A DNA stretch of 64,000 nt from Bacteroides faecis MAJ27 (GCF_900106755.1 NZ_FNNN01000001.1:124001-188000); one strand, 5' to 3'; counted from the stretch's first letter, positions 47,901 to 56,318 are shown. Made by a program: numbers and translations. The notes: generated by a model from the letters alone, not told the origin.

Positions 47901-49501
47901 GAAGCCTGTTCGGCACGCACCAATCCGTTTCCTTTGGTGGCAATCCAGATAATTCCTTTCGAGTCCTGCAAAATAAAATAGGCAGTGCCTTCCATAGGCG
48001 CACCTGTGAGCGAAACGGTTCCATTTCCTGTCAGATGCCCTATATACTTCCGGTTCGAATCGTACAGGCGGATCATGCCGTCTTTCAGTCCGACCCATAA
48101 ATTTCCCAGCTTATCTTCGCAAACCGACCGTACTTCATTACTCAAAGATTCGTATTCATGCGGAACTGGAGTCAGCATTGAAAACGGTACATTGCGGAAT
48201 GTGACTTTCTCCAGCCCTTTGGAATGGGTACAAAGCCACAAATTGCCTTGTTTATCAGAAAAAGCCGCATGTATTTTGTTAGAGAAGCGCCAGTTATTGC
48301 TCCCCAAATCATCGTAGAAAGGAACGAGACAATTCCGTTCGCGGTCAAAATAGGAGAATCCTCCGCCATAAGGATGCACCCATACATGTCCGTGTATATC
48401 TTCATGAATATGGAAAGCAGGACGCGAACGGTCAGCGTTACTATATTCCACCCGCATTTGCTCACGCTTTACCACCCCGGTAGCAGGGTTAAAATGAACA
48501 ACGACTCCCGGCTCTTCCTGTTCGAACCAAACTTCCGATGTACGGTCTACATAAGCCGAAAGAATCGGCTGGTCCGACAACTCCTTGCAGGTCACAGGGG
48601 AATAGTGTATATGCTTGTTGGTTTTCAGGTTAGAGAGAAAGAATCCGTCCGAGTCGGTTGTAACGACGGTATTGTCATTGCCCACAGCATGTATGGAAGT
48701 TATACGGGCTTTTGTGGGAAGTTCGTGCAGACGAAACTCCCCGCTCTTTTTCTGATAGCACCAGATTCTTCCCCGATCGGAAGTAAAGCAGATATCGTCT
48801 TCACATTCTCTGACTGCATAAAATGCCTGGTTCATGCCGTCTTGTTTTCCCTGCGTCTCCACAAAGTAGTTCACAGGTTGCCGCTCACCGGGACGTATCA
48901 TTCCCAGCCCATTATCAGTCAGCAGCCAGTTATTGCCGGCTCTATCCTGATAGACCTGATAAAAGTGATCGGCAGGAAACAAACCGGACTTAGTGGAATA
49001 AATCTCCGGTTTCGTCGTATAGTTTTTCTCAGGAAGCGTCACAACACGGATAGCTCCGTCATTCTCCGTCAGCAGCCAGACTGTACCATCAAGCAACACC
49101 TGAATAGAATGAATATTGTAGGTGCTTCCCTCTTCACCCGCAGCCGGGACTTGCTCAAACGTCTCCGTTTTCGGATCGAAACGATGGACACGGTTGTCAT
49201 AAGTCAACAACCATAGAAAACCGTACCGGTCTTCATACATCCGGTCGGCACGGTTATTGGTCAGACTGATGTAATTGCCCTGACGTGCTTTATAAGTTTT
49301 AAAGTTATAGCCATCAAAACGATTGATTCCATCCCAAGTGGCAAACCAGAGGTTGTCTTTGTGATCCTGTAATATGCTCATTACTGTGTTTTGAGACAAC
49401 CCATCCTCGGTAGAATAATGGGTGAAAAAGCTGTGTTGTTGTGCCTGCACCACATGCACAGTCAGGCACAAAAGAATTAGATATAAGATTCTTTTTATCA
49501 T
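44960..49501 (-). CDS. Hybrid two-component system regulator (HTCS), module 2
   Basis: About 1513 residues from the ATG at 49501 (signal peptide MIKRILYLILLCLTVHVVQA); an in-frame ATG at 49513 lies too close to the likely transcript start. Domains: beta-propeller sensor with repeats like DHKDNLWFATWDGINRFDGY (to about 770), Y_Y_Y domain (to about 895), membrane helix (about 910-935), histidine kinase with His960 in NISHELRTPL and motifs NAFKYTPNG, DQGIGIAE and SSGIGLSLV, receiver with Asp1282 in ISDVMMPEKDG, and AraC-type HTH at the C-terminus. It is paralogous to the 13977 HTCS. It lies 122 bp after the esterase operon on the same strand and likely controls the PL1, susC and esterase operons that share operator-like repeats. 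Confidence 0.95.
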   Translation of the reverse strand: MIKRILYLILLCLTVHVVQAQQHSFFTHYSTEDGLSQNTVMSILQDHKDNLWFATWDGINRFDGYNFKTYKARQGNYISLTNNRADRMYEDRYGFLWLLTYDNRVHRFDPKTETFEQVPAAGEEGSTYNIHSIQVLLDGTVWLLTENDGAIRVVTLPEKNYTTKPEIYSTKSGLFPADHFYQVYQDRAGNNWLLTDNGLGMIRPGERQPVNYFVETQGKQDGMNQAFYAVRECEDDICFTSDRGRIWCYQKKSGEFRLHELPTKARITSIHAVGNDNTVVTTDSDGFFLSNLKTNKHIHYSPVTCKELSDQPILSAYVDRTSEVWFEQEEPGVVVHFNPATGVVKREQMRVEYSNADRSRPAFHIHEDIHGHVWVHPYGGGFSYFDRERNCLVPFYDDLGSNNWRFSNKIHAAFSDKQGNLWLCTHSKGLEKVTFRNVPFSMLTPVPHEYESLSNEVRSVCEDKLGNLWVGLKDGMIRLYDSNRKYIGHLTGNGTVSLTGAPMEGTAYFILQDSKGIIWIATKGNGLVRAEQASATGMSYKLTRYQHDANDMYSLSDNNVYCVYEDHHGRIWAATFAGGINYIAQGEKGETIFINHRNNLKGYPIDVCYKTRFITSDNNGRLWVGTTTGAVAFDENFEKPEDIQFHHFSRVPNDTKSLSNNDVHWIIATRQKELYLATFGGGLNKLISISEDGHGEFKSYSVLDGLSSDVLLSIREDHKQNLWISTENGICKFVPSGERFENYDERSISFRVRFSEAASTLTSGGDMLFGTSNGLFMFSPDSIRKSSYVPPVVFSKLMVANEDVIPGEKSILKVDLDDTHELVLSHDENIFSVQYAALDYTNPQNIQYAYILDGFEKQWTFADRQRSVTYTNLPKGDYVFRVRSTNSDGVWVDNERILNITILPSFWETPLAYVLYVCFVLLIIFVAVYILFTIYRLKHEVSVEQQISDIKLRFFTNISHELRTPLTLIAGPVEQVLKNDKLPADAREQLVVVERNTNRMLRLVNQILDFRKIQNKKMKMQVQQLNVVAFVRKIMDNFESVAEEHHIDFLFQTEKEALNLWVDADKFEKIVFNLLSNAFKYTPNGKMITVFIREDEGTVSVGVQDQGIGIAENKRKSLFVRFENLVDKNIFNQASSGIGLSLVKELVEMHKATISVDSRLGEGSCFKVDFLKGKEHYNSAVEFILDDSAVPLSMERIVDIANSSLQTEAAIVDAPSLEISVAEEEAEESSSKELMLLVEDNQELRSFLRGIFASTYRVVEASDGMEGWNKALKYLPDIIISDVMMPEKDGIEMTRELRADMTTSHIPIILLTAKTTIESKLEGLEYGADDYITKPFSATYLQARVENLLIQRKKLQNFYRDSLTHVMVSEVPGVQEEVLSGHEVTGSESESGVAEKPVMPEMSPNDRKFMDKLVELMEQNMDNGELVVDDLVRELAVSRSVFFKKLKTLTGLAPIEFIKEMRIKRAAQLIETGEFNMTQISYMVGINDPRYFSKCFKAQVGMTPTEYREKVGR

Positions 49502-49524
49502 TATTACACACATATTGAATGGTG

Positions 49525-49532
49525 TAAAGATA
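49525..49532 (-). promoter_or_regulatory. Possible -7 box of the module-2 HTCS
   Basis: TATCTTTA on the minus strand differs from TAnnTTTG in the last base and would start transcription near 49518. Confidence 0.35.
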
Positions 49533-49623
49533 ATAATTAAGCTGAACTTACATCTATATTCAGTGTTTATTTAACAGAATCTCTCTTTTATTTCTGATCA
49601 AATAATGTTACTTTTTGATTGGG

Positions 49624-51363
49624 TCAGCGTTTTACTTCCACCATCCGGTTTCCGTTCTTTACCGGATTCCAGCCGTCTTCACCTGCCAGAACCGTTTCTA
49701 TTTCGTAGCCTTTCAGATTCTTCAACTGATGGGAAAAAGCCGCGCGGGCTTTCGGATTGGCTCCCTCGCCACGACTAGTGTATTCGGCATAAAACACTGT
49801 TTTCTCCGCCTCTTTCTTTCCCCAGTTGTTCCAGCCTTCCGGAAGGATATGCTTACCCAGCTCACAACGAATAAACACAGCCTGAGCATACGGACGCCAC
49901 GGACGGGACAGATATACTTTGGCAACTTCCGGATCAGCGGTCAGTTGGCAATCATAAAAGACATAGCCAAACTTTTTACCCTGATCTGTAGAAGGGGCCG
50001 TCACGTAACCATCACGTTTACTATGGATATGACAACGATTGAAGACAGCGACAGACCATCCGAAAATAAAGTCAACCGTTCCTTCAATATAGCAATCTTC
50101 ATAGTATTGGCGGCTCTGCTTACCATACGTATAAAGTGTATCCTGATAACCCAGAAAGCGGCAATTCTTAAAGAATGCACGGTCAGCAGATACAAAACAA
50201 GCTACCGCCTGCCCTACCGGCCCTGCCGAATTTTCAAAAGTGATGTTCTCTGCATAGAAATCCGGAGCATAGATGTAGCAGCTTGACGATCCCGAAGTTC
50301 CCATATTCTCACCAAATACATTCTTCTTGTTGGCAAAATCATCGTTTGTCAGCACCGCACCGTCCTCTCCTATCAGGGAGATGTTTATTTTGGATTCCGG
50401 AATAATGATCTTCTCTTTGTACGTCCCTTTACGGACTAATATAGTAGTACGCACATTCTTGCGAAAATCGGGCACTGCATTTATCGCTTCCTGCACCGTG
50501 AAGAAATCACCCGTTCCGTCTTGTGCCACTACGTAATCATAATGACGAACATATTTTCCCAATTCCGGTATTTGTCCGGCAATCGCATCTACTGTCAGCC
50601 CGGCAATGGTCCGTGCTCCGTATATATTTAAGTGAGTATTGTCTTCCCGTCCTTTCGGGAAAGCCGGGATTTTACCGGGCTCGACAAACATATAAAGTTT
50701 CTTCGACTCTACCGGTCCCAGTCCCTGTACCAAGTCATGAGTAATTTTATTCATATCGATAAATACAACTCCCATCTCCTTTGCAACATTACGCGGAGAA
50801 TCTAAATAAGCACCATGTGTATCGAACAATACACTTCCTTCTTTGGGTAATTCCTGCTCGCCCGGAGTCTGACGGGCATCTTTCGCAATCGACGCATCTT
50901 TCGGCTGAACGAAATTACGGCGGACAATCGAATTGAATAACACAGGGATACCTCCCTTGGCACGAGTTTCATTTACAAAACGGCGAAGGTTGTCATCAAA
51001 GGTCGTTCCCGGATCGGTATGGCGTGCAGAATCGGTCTTTTCATCATTGTGCCCGAACTGGATAAAGACGTAATCTCCCTTCTTCACCTGAGAAATCACT
51101 TTCTCCCATCTGCCCTCAGTAATGAAACTCTTCGAGCTGCGTCCATTGGCAGCATGATTGTCAACACGGATATCTTCTGAAAAGAATCCGGGAAGCATCA
51201 TCCCCCAACCACGTTCGGGATTTCCACCGTCCAGTTTTTTGTTGCCCATCGTAGAATCACCTATCGTAAAAATCGTTATGAAAGGCTTGTCCGCACGGAA
51301 TGCGGAGAAAAGGATAAAAGCTGTTACTAACAATAATAGCGGTCTGTTTCTATGTATCTTCAT
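49624..51363 (-). CDS. CE12-CE8 fusion: pectin/rhamnogalacturonan acetylesterase plus pectin methylesterase
   Basis: The 579-residue protein has a signal peptide (LLLLVTAFILFSAFRA) and two catalytic parts. Residues about 28-265 are an SGNH hydrolase of CE12 type: Ser37 in TIGDSTMG, Asn in NHAANGRSS, GHND and the Asp/His pair in EDNTHLN. Residues about 275-570 are a CE8 methylesterase beta-helix: GTGDFFTVQEAINAVP, GQAVA, CRFLGYQDTLYTYG, the nucleophile Asp in GTVDFIFG and the Arg in LSRPWRPYA. The protein can remove both acetyl and methyl groups from pectin, preparing it for lyases and GH28. It follows a separate CE8 gene by 40 bp in the GH105-CE8-CE12/CE8 operon. Periplasmic or surface; no lipobox. 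Confidence 0.93.
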   Translation of the reverse strand: MKIHRNRPLLLLVTAFILFSAFRADKPFITIFTIGDSTMGNKKLDGGNPERGWGMMLPGFFSEDIRVDNHAANGRSSKSFITEGRWEKVISQVKKGDYVFIQFGHNDEKTDSARHTDPGTTFDDNLRRFVNETRAKGGIPVLFNSIVRRNFVQPKDASIAKDARQTPGEQELPKEGSVLFDTHGAYLDSPRNVAKEMGVVFIDMNKITHDLVQGLGPVESKKLYMFVEPGKIPAFPKGREDNTHLNIYGARTIAGLTVDAIAGQIPELGKYVRHYDYVVAQDGTGDFFTVQEAINAVPDFRKNVRTTILVRKGTYKEKIIIPESKINISLIGEDGAVLTNDDFANKKNVFGENMGTSGSSSCYIYAPDFYAENITFENSAGPVGQAVACFVSADRAFFKNCRFLGYQDTLYTYGKQSRQYYEDCYIEGTVDFIFGWSVAVFNRCHIHSKRDGYVTAPSTDQGKKFGYVFYDCQLTADPEVAKVYLSRPWRPYAQAVFIRCELGKHILPEGWNNWGKKEAEKTVFYAEYTSRGEGANPKARAAFSHQLKNLKGYEIETVLAGEDGWNPVKNGNRMVEVKR

Positions 51364-51403
51364 ATCTGTATTGATCTTGTGGCTTCTTGTTTTAATACAA
51401 CAT

Positions 51404-52372
51404 TTATTTATAAGGATACCAATTACTGCATTCCTTAAATATATTCTGCGGAGTATATTGCACTGCTTCTTTATCAGTCAGTTGTTTAGCCCACTTCACA
51501 CGTCCGGAAGTATCCGCACCTTCACCCGTATTTTTAAACTCTGCATAGCGGGCAGTCTTTTCATTTTCCGGATTCTTCCAGTTGTGCCAGCCCTCCGAAC
51601 GGATATGTCCGCCAAACTCACAATTAATAAAAGCCGTAGCGGCATAAGGTCTCCAAGGACGACCCAAATAGACTTTCTTTATACCGGGAGCAGCTGTCAG
51701 CCTGCAGTTCTTGAAAACATATCCGAACTCCACCCCTTTCGGAGTAGAAGCTGCGGTGATGTATGAATCGCGTTTACTATGCAGCTCGCAGTATTCGAAA
51801 AGAGCGGTAGAAGGCCCGAAGATAAAGTCTGTAGTTCCTTCGATATAGCAGTTGGTAAACAACAAGCGACTGCCCTCCGAACCTGTATAAATAGTATCCT
51901 GATTTCCCAGAAAACGGCAGCCGACAAACATCAGCCGGTCTCCTTCGGTATGGAGCGCCACTGCCTGTCCCAAAGGAGCGGCATTATTCTCAATCGTCAG
52001 ATTTTTAAACGTAATGTCACTACCTTCTACTTTTACTGTATAAGTACGGAAAGTGCCCATTTTATTGATATTAGCATGGTCATCATACGTAATAATTGTA
52101 TTTTCGGCCTCTTCACCCACCAGTTGAACATTCTTCACCCACGAAGGAATCACCAGTTTTTCTTTGTATATGCCTTTCTTTATGTAGATAGTCACCGTAT
52201 AGTCCATAAAGGCACGTACTGCCTCCACGGCTTCCTGAATATCACGATACTTTCCTGTTCCATCACGTGACACGACCAATGTGTCTTGCTTTTGCTGTTG
52301 CGCACAGGTCAAGGTTCCTCCCGAACAGAATAGAAGAAACAATACCATTCCTCTTAAAATACTCCTTTTCAT
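51404..52372 (-). CDS. CE8 pectin methylesterase
   Basis: The 322-residue exported protein (signal peptide GMVLFLLFCSGGTLTCAQ; the Cys near its end is not in a good lipobox) is a single CE8 domain: GTGKYRDIQEAVEAV, GQAVALHTEGDRLMFVGC, CRFLGNQDTIYTG (Asp), GTTDFIFGPSTALFEYC (Asp nucleophile) and YLGRPWRPYA (Arg). It frees methanol and galacturonate carboxylates from methylesterified homogalacturonan, the step needed before pectate lyase. Middle gene of the operon, 9 bp after GH105. Related to the CE8 half of the next gene, so the operon carries two methylesterases. Confidence 0.95.
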   Translation of the reverse strand: MKRSILRGMVLFLLFCSGGTLTCAQQQKQDTLVVSRDGTGKYRDIQEAVEAVRAFMDYTVTIYIKKGIYKEKLVIPSWVKNVQLVGEEAENTIITYDDHANINKMGTFRTYTVKVEGSDITFKNLTIENNAAPLGQAVALHTEGDRLMFVGCRFLGNQDTIYTGSEGSRLLFTNCYIEGTTDFIFGPSTALFEYCELHSKRDSYITAASTPKGVEFGYVFKNCRLTAAPGIKKVYLGRPWRPYAATAFINCEFGGHIRSEGWHNWKNPENEKTARYAEFKNTGEGADTSGRVKWAKQLTDKEAVQYTPQNIFKECSNWYPYK

Positions 52373-52381
52373 CGGTAGAAA

Positions 52382-53581
52382 TTACTTTTGCAAACGTTCA
52401 TATTCCAGACTTGCCATTATAAATGGTCCTACTGCTTTCGGATCGTTATTACGGATCGTTTCATTAATATAATAGTCATAATCACCGGAACGATAGACCT
52501 TTCCTCCCAGCCCTGCTACCGCACAAGCCTTCGTAATAGTCACCACTCCCTCTTTATCTACTTCAATGAAATTCTTCAGAAAACCCTCATAACCTTTCAA
52601 TGCCACGTCCAGATAAGACTGGTCAATATATCCCATACGCACTGCTTTAAACAGGCTGTAAATGAACATGGCAGAGCAGGATGATTCGAGATAGTTACCC
52701 TTATCACCGCTTCTGTCCATCACCTGATACCATCCGCCGGTTTTCGGCTCCTGCAATTTCTTGACCTGAACGGCTACATTATTCAAAATGGCAAGCAAGG
52801 AATCTCTCCCTGCCTCATGCTTCGGGATAAAATCCAGTGCATCTACCAACGCCATCGCATACCAGCCTAACGCACGTCCCCAGCAATGTTTTGACTGCCC
52901 TGTCACTGGGTCTGCCCAACGCTCCGTGCGACTTACATCACACGCATGGCGATAAAGACCGTTCTTCGGATCGTAAGTATGACGGGCGCAAGTGATAAAC
53001 TGATTGATAACGTCCGCATAATCCTGCGGGCGATTATTACGATATGCATATTCCGCATAAAAAGGAGCTCCCATATAAAGCCCGTCCAGCCACATCTGAT
53101 GCGGATATATTTTCTTATGCCAGAATCCCCCATCTTCATTTCGAGGCTGTCCGGCAAACTGGCTATAAAGTAAGTCTAATGCTTTCTTATACTTTTCATC
53201 TTTTGTCTGTTCATAGATACGAAACAGAATCTTCCCGGAATTGATACGGTCCAGACTATAATCTGTCAACTTGTATGCAGTGATACTTCCATCCTCATGC
53301 ACCATCGTATCTGCATAAGCAATTGCATAATCACGTATTTTCTTGTCTCCATAAGCATCATATACATCAAGCATCGCCCCCAGTTCCAGCCCGTGACAAT
53401 AATCCCATTTCAGTTTTGGCTGAAAATCGAGCTGCCAGGATTCCGGGCAACGGATCATCTCCGACTCAGTCATCCGCACCGACCAAGGCAGTTTTTCATC
53501 CACCTGCTGTGCCGACAGTGAAATGGGGCTTGACATTATTATTACTAATATCAAAAAATTATAAAAAGAGCTTCGTCTCAT
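52382..53581 (-). CDS. GH105 unsaturated galacturonyl/rhamnogalacturonyl hydrolase
   Basis: The 399-residue protein has a signal peptide (YNFLILVIIMSSPISLSAQ) and the (alpha/alpha)6 fold of GH105, with the catalytic Asp166 in HQMWLDGLYM, the block CWGRALGWYAMALVDAL and KWDYCHGLELGAMLDVY. It removes 4,5-unsaturated uronic acid from the non-reducing end of lyase products, using hydration of the double bond. The released sugar opens spontaneously to 5-keto-4-deoxyuronate, the substrate of KduI encoded across the divergent promoter. First gene of the esterase operon, with the promoter at 53645. The signal peptide puts it in the periplasm. Specificity between unsaturated GalA-GalA and GalA-Rha cannot be decided by eye. 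Confidence 0.94.
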   Translation of the reverse strand: MRRSSFYNFLILVIIMSSPISLSAQQVDEKLPWSVRMTESEMIRCPESWQLDFQPKLKWDYCHGLELGAMLDVYDAYGDKKIRDYAIAYADTMVHEDGSITAYKLTDYSLDRINSGKILFRIYEQTKDEKYKKALDLLYSQFAGQPRNEDGGFWHKKIYPHQMWLDGLYMGAPFYAEYAYRNNRPQDYADVINQFITCARHTYDPKNGLYRHACDVSRTERWADPVTGQSKHCWGRALGWYAMALVDALDFIPKHEAGRDSLLAILNNVAVQVKKLQEPKTGGWYQVMDRSGDKGNYLESSCSAMFIYSLFKAVRMGYIDQSYLDVALKGYEGFLKNFIEVDKEGVVTITKACAVAGLGGKVYRSGDYDYYINETIRNNDPKAVGPFIMASLEYERLQK

Positions 53582-53644
53582 GGTTTATTGTTTTAAGGAT
53601 TATACATGCTATTTTTTCATGCTACGAAAGTAGTGTATTTCCTC

Positions 53645-53691
53645 CAAACAGAGTGGGACTTTTTAGTTAAGAAGGTGTATTTTTTGTTTTT
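53645..53691 (-). promoter_or_regulatory. Promoter and operator of the GH105-CE8-CE12/CE8 operon
   Basis: On the minus strand a -7-like box TCTGTTTG (53652-53645) is preceded by CACCT-N8-AAAAAGTCCC (53677-53655), identical in layout to the module-1 promoter. A half-site AAAAACAAAAAATACACC (53691-53674) like the tandem repeats before the PL1 pair and susC lies 34 bp from the -7 box, against 33 bp there. This promoter thus joins both motif types. Confidence 0.55.
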
Positions 53692-53692
53692 C

Positions 53693-53747
53693 GTGCACGG
53701 AAACGACCAATTTTGTGCACGTAAACGTCAAAAATGTCCATTTTTGA
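53693..53747. promoter_or_regulatory. 22-bp-spaced direct repeats and an inverted repeat between divergent operons
   Basis: GTGCACGGAAACGAC (53693-53707) and GTGCACGTAAACGTC (53715-53729) are direct repeats 22 bp apart. A perfect inverted repeat TCAAAAATG-TC-CATTTTTGA follows (53728-53747). They fill the centre of the 301-bp gap (53582-53882) between GH105 and the EIIC-like gene and could bind a regulator of both. The rest of the gap holds the two promoters and a 68-nt leader. Confidence 0.55.
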
Positions 53748-53800
53748 TGCAATAACTGATAAATTAAGAGTTTCGTTTTGGAATAAAGCGGAAAAGGTCG

Positions 53801-53808
53801 TACTTTTG
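53801..53808 (+). promoter_or_regulatory. -7 box of the EIIC-like/kduI operon
   Basis: TACTTTTG fits TAnnTTTG; the leader to the ATG at 53883 would be about 68 nt. Confidence 0.55.
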
Positions 53809-53882
53809 GCACGGTTTACAACTAATACCCTCTGGGGAAACACAGTAATTTATCATTAAAAACAGAGAAAAAATAGAACAGA

Positions 53883-55280
53883 ATGGAAGAAGTATTCAAG
53901 TACATTATCGGTCTGGGAGCGGCAGTGATGATGCCGATCATTTTCACAATCTTAGGAGTATGTATCGGTATTAAACTCCCTAAAGCACTTAAAAGTGGCT
54001 TATTGGTGGGAGTCGGTTTCGTTGGTTTATCTGTAGTCACAGCCCTGTTGACCAGTAGTCTTGGTCCGGCTTTAAGTAAAATGGTAGAAATCTATGGATT
54101 GGAGCTAGGTATTTTCGACATGGGATGGCCTTCTGCGGCAGCGGTAGCCTATAACACCTCAGTCGGAGCCTTCATCATCCCTGTCTGTCTGGGAGTCAAC
54201 CTGTTGATGCTACTGACCAAAACCACCCGTACTGTAAATATTGACCTCTGGAACTACTGGCATTTCGCATTTATCGGAGCTATCGTATACTTCGCTTCCG
54301 ATAGTATTTTCTGGGGATTTTTCGCTGCTATCATTTGCTATATTATAACGTTGGTAATGGCAGATATGACTGCCCCTGCCTTCCAGAAGTTCTATGATAA
54401 GATGGACGGTATCTCTATCCCGCAACCTTTCTGCCAGAGCTTTGTTCCGTTTGCTATTGTTATCAACAAACTTTTAGATAAAATTCCGGGATTCGACAAA
54501 CTGAATATTGACTCTGAAGGAATGAAAAAGAAATTCGGCCTGATGGGCGAACCGCTGTTTTTGGGTATCGTAATTGGTTGCGGTATCGGAGCTTTGGGCT
54601 GTGCCAGCTGGAAAGAAGTTTTGGACAGTATTCCGGGTATCCTTGGACTGGGTATTAAAATGGGAGCAGTAATGGAATTGATTCCACGTATTACCAGCCT
54701 TTTCATCGAGGGTTTGAAACCGATCTCCGATGCTACCCGCGAACTGATCGCTAAAAAATATAAGAATAATACAGGTTTGAGCATTGGTATGAGTCCTGCA
54801 CTGGTTATTGGACATCCGACAACCCTGGTTGTATCTCTGCTTTTGATCCCTGTTACTATTTTCCTTGCAGTCATTCTTCCGGGCAACCGTTTCTTGCCTC
54901 TGGCCTCTTTGGCGGGTATGTTCTACTTATTCCCGATGATTCTGCCTATCACCAAAGGCAATGTAGTGAAATCATTCATCATCGGACTGGTAGCATTGAT
55001 CGTAGGTCTGTACTTCGTTACAGAACTGGCCGGATTCTTCACAATGGCTGCCAAAGACGTATATGCCGCTACAGGTGACCCTACGGTAAATATCCCCGCC
55101 GGCTTTGAAGGCGGAGCGCTCGACTTCGCTTCCAGCCTCTTCTGCTGGGGTATCTTCCACCTGACTTACAGTCTGAAGATTATCGGTCCTGCCATACTTG
55201 TAGTACTTGCATTGGGCATGGCAATCTACAACCGTATCCGTATGACAAGAAATGATGCAAAAGATGCAGTAAACAATTAA
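53883..55280 (+). CDS. GatC-family PTS EIIC-type membrane transporter, without PTS partners
   Basis: The 465-residue protein has about ten to twelve hydrophobic helices and resembles the galactitol-specific EIIC (GatC) family: YIIGLGAAVMMPIIFTILGV, GMSPALVIGHPTTLVVSLLL and GNRFLPLASLAGMFYLFPMI. In a phosphotransferase system the EIIC channel works with EIIA and EIIB; none is encoded nearby, and Bacteroides generally lacks a sugar PTS as far as I know. It may therefore act as a facilitator or secondary transporter. The kduI gene follows 33 bp downstream, and the GH105 operon diverges from it, so a uronate breakdown product such as the KduI product is a plausible substrate. Substrate not shown by sequence. 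Confidence 0.85.
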   Translation: MEEVFKYIIGLGAAVMMPIIFTILGVCIGIKLPKALKSGLLVGVGFVGLSVVTALLTSSLGPALSKMVEIYGLELGIFDMGWPSAAAVAYNTSVGAFIIPVCLGVNLLMLLTKTTRTVNIDLWNYWHFAFIGAIVYFASDSIFWGFFAAIICYIITLVMADMTAPAFQKFYDKMDGISIPQPFCQSFVPFAIVINKLLDKIPGFDKLNIDSEGMKKKFGLMGEPLFLGIVIGCGIGALGCASWKEVLDSIPGILGLGIKMGAVMELIPRITSLFIEGLKPISDATRELIAKKYKNNTGLSIGMSPALVIGHPTTLVVSLLLIPVTIFLAVILPGNRFLPLASLAGMFYLFPMILPITKGNVVKSFIIGLVALIVGLYFVTELAGFFTMAAKDVYAATGDPTVNIPAGFEGGALDFASSLFCWGIFHLTYSLKIIGPAILVVLALGMAIYNRIRMTRNDAKDAVNN

Positions 55281-55313
55281 GTAATCATATAATCCAAAAT
55301 AAAGATTCGAAAC

Positions 55314-56234
55314 ATGAAAAAATTAGCAATTGCAATGATGTTGGGTATCGCAGCTATGTCTGCTTCTGCCCAGGTAAATTACAAGATGCAAGTGGCTTGC
55401 AATCCGCAAGACGTGAAAACGTATGATACAAACCGCCTGCGTAGCAGCTTCCTGATGGAAAAGGTAATGGTTCCTAACGAAATCAATGTTACTTATTCTA
55501 TGTATGACCGCCTCATCTTTGGGGGTGCCGTACCTGTAACAAAAGAACTGGTACTGGAAACAATTGATCCTCTGAAAGCTAAATTTTTCCTGGAACGCCG
55601 CGAACTGGGTGTTATCAACATTGGTGGCGAAGGTATCATAACTGTTGACGGCAAAGAATATACACTGAATTTCAAAGATGCATTGTATGTAGGAAGAGGC
55701 AAGCAGAAAGTGACTTTCAAGAGCAAAGACTCCAGCAAACCTGCTAAATTCTACATCAACTCCGCTACCGCTCACAAAGAATACAAAACTCAGCTGATCA
55801 CCATCGACGGTCGTAAAGGTTCTCTGAAAGCTAACTCATTCCCTGCAGGAAAGATGGAAGAAAGTAACGACCGCGTTATCAACCAGCTGATTGTTAATAA
55901 TGTACTTGAAGAAGGTCCTTGCCAACTGCAAATGGGATTGACAGAACTGAAACCGGGCAGTGTATGGAACACCATGCCGGCACATACTCACACTCGCCGC
56001 GTAGAAGCATATTTCTACTTCAACGTACCGGAAGGCAATTCTATCTGCCACTTCATGGGCGAACCTCAGGAAGAACGTATCGTATGGATGCAGAATGAAC
56101 AAGCTATCATGTCACCGGAATGGTCTATCCACGCAGCTGCCGGAACAAGCAACTATATGTTTATCTGGGGTATGGCTGGTGAAAATCTTGACTATGGCGA
56201 CATGGATAAGATCAAATATACAGAAATGCGCTAA
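55314..56234 (+). CDS. kduI: 5-keto-4-deoxyuronate isomerase KduI, with signal peptide
   Basis: The 306-residue protein matches KduI throughout: [69 protein letters not shown] and [21 protein letters not shown]. The metal ligands expected for the family are present (His224, His226, Glu231, His273). KduI turns 5-keto-4-deoxyuronate into 3-deoxy-D-glycero-2,5-hexodiulosonate, a step after GH105. E. coli KduI has about 278 residues and no leader. Here a clear signal peptide ([19 protein letters not shown], cleavage near residue 20) precedes a complete enzyme, so it appears to work in the periplasm, together with exported GH105. It is second in the EIIC-like/kduI operon and is followed by terminators. 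Confidence 0.93.
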   Translation: MKKLAIAMMLGIAAMSASAQVNYKMQVACNPQDVKTYDTNRLRSSFLMEKVMVPNEINVTYSMYDRLIFGGAVPVTKELVLETIDPLKAKFFLERRELGVINIGGEGIITVDGKEYTLNFKDALYVGRGKQKVTFKSKDSSKPAKFYINSATAHKEYKTQLITIDGRKGSLKANSFPAGKMEESNDRVINQLIVNNVLEEGPCQLQMGLTELKPGSVWNTMPAHTHTRRVEAYFYFNVPEGNSICHFMGEPQEERIVWMQNEQAIMSPEWSIHAAAGTSNYMFIWGMAGENLDYGDMDKIKYTEMR

Positions 56235-56251
56235 TCATTGCGCAGTTTTTT
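56227..56251 (+). terminator. Short terminator overlapping the kduI stop
   Basis: TGCGC pairs with GCGCA across TAATCATT and is followed by GTTTTTT. The 5' arm contains the end of the coding sequence. Confidence 0.55.
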
Positions 56252-56268
56252 AGCACATATCAAGTGAT

Positions 56269-56318
56269 CCGAAAAGCTTCATCCTTTCCCCAAAACAGGA
56301 AAAGGATGAAGCTTTCCG
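56269..56318. terminator. Strong hairpin between kduI and the MFS gene
   Basis: GGAAAGCTTCATCCTTTTCC-type arms (56270-56289 and 56298-56317) pair over about 18 bp with an 8-nt loop. No long T-run follows on the plus strand, so it may be a backup terminator or an mRNA-stabilising hairpin. Confidence 0.6.

Noticed and set aside
48224..49216. 330-codon plus-strand open frame opposite the HTCS gene
   Set aside because: It is antisense to the conserved propeller of a clear HTCS, has no recognisable motifs and no promoter.
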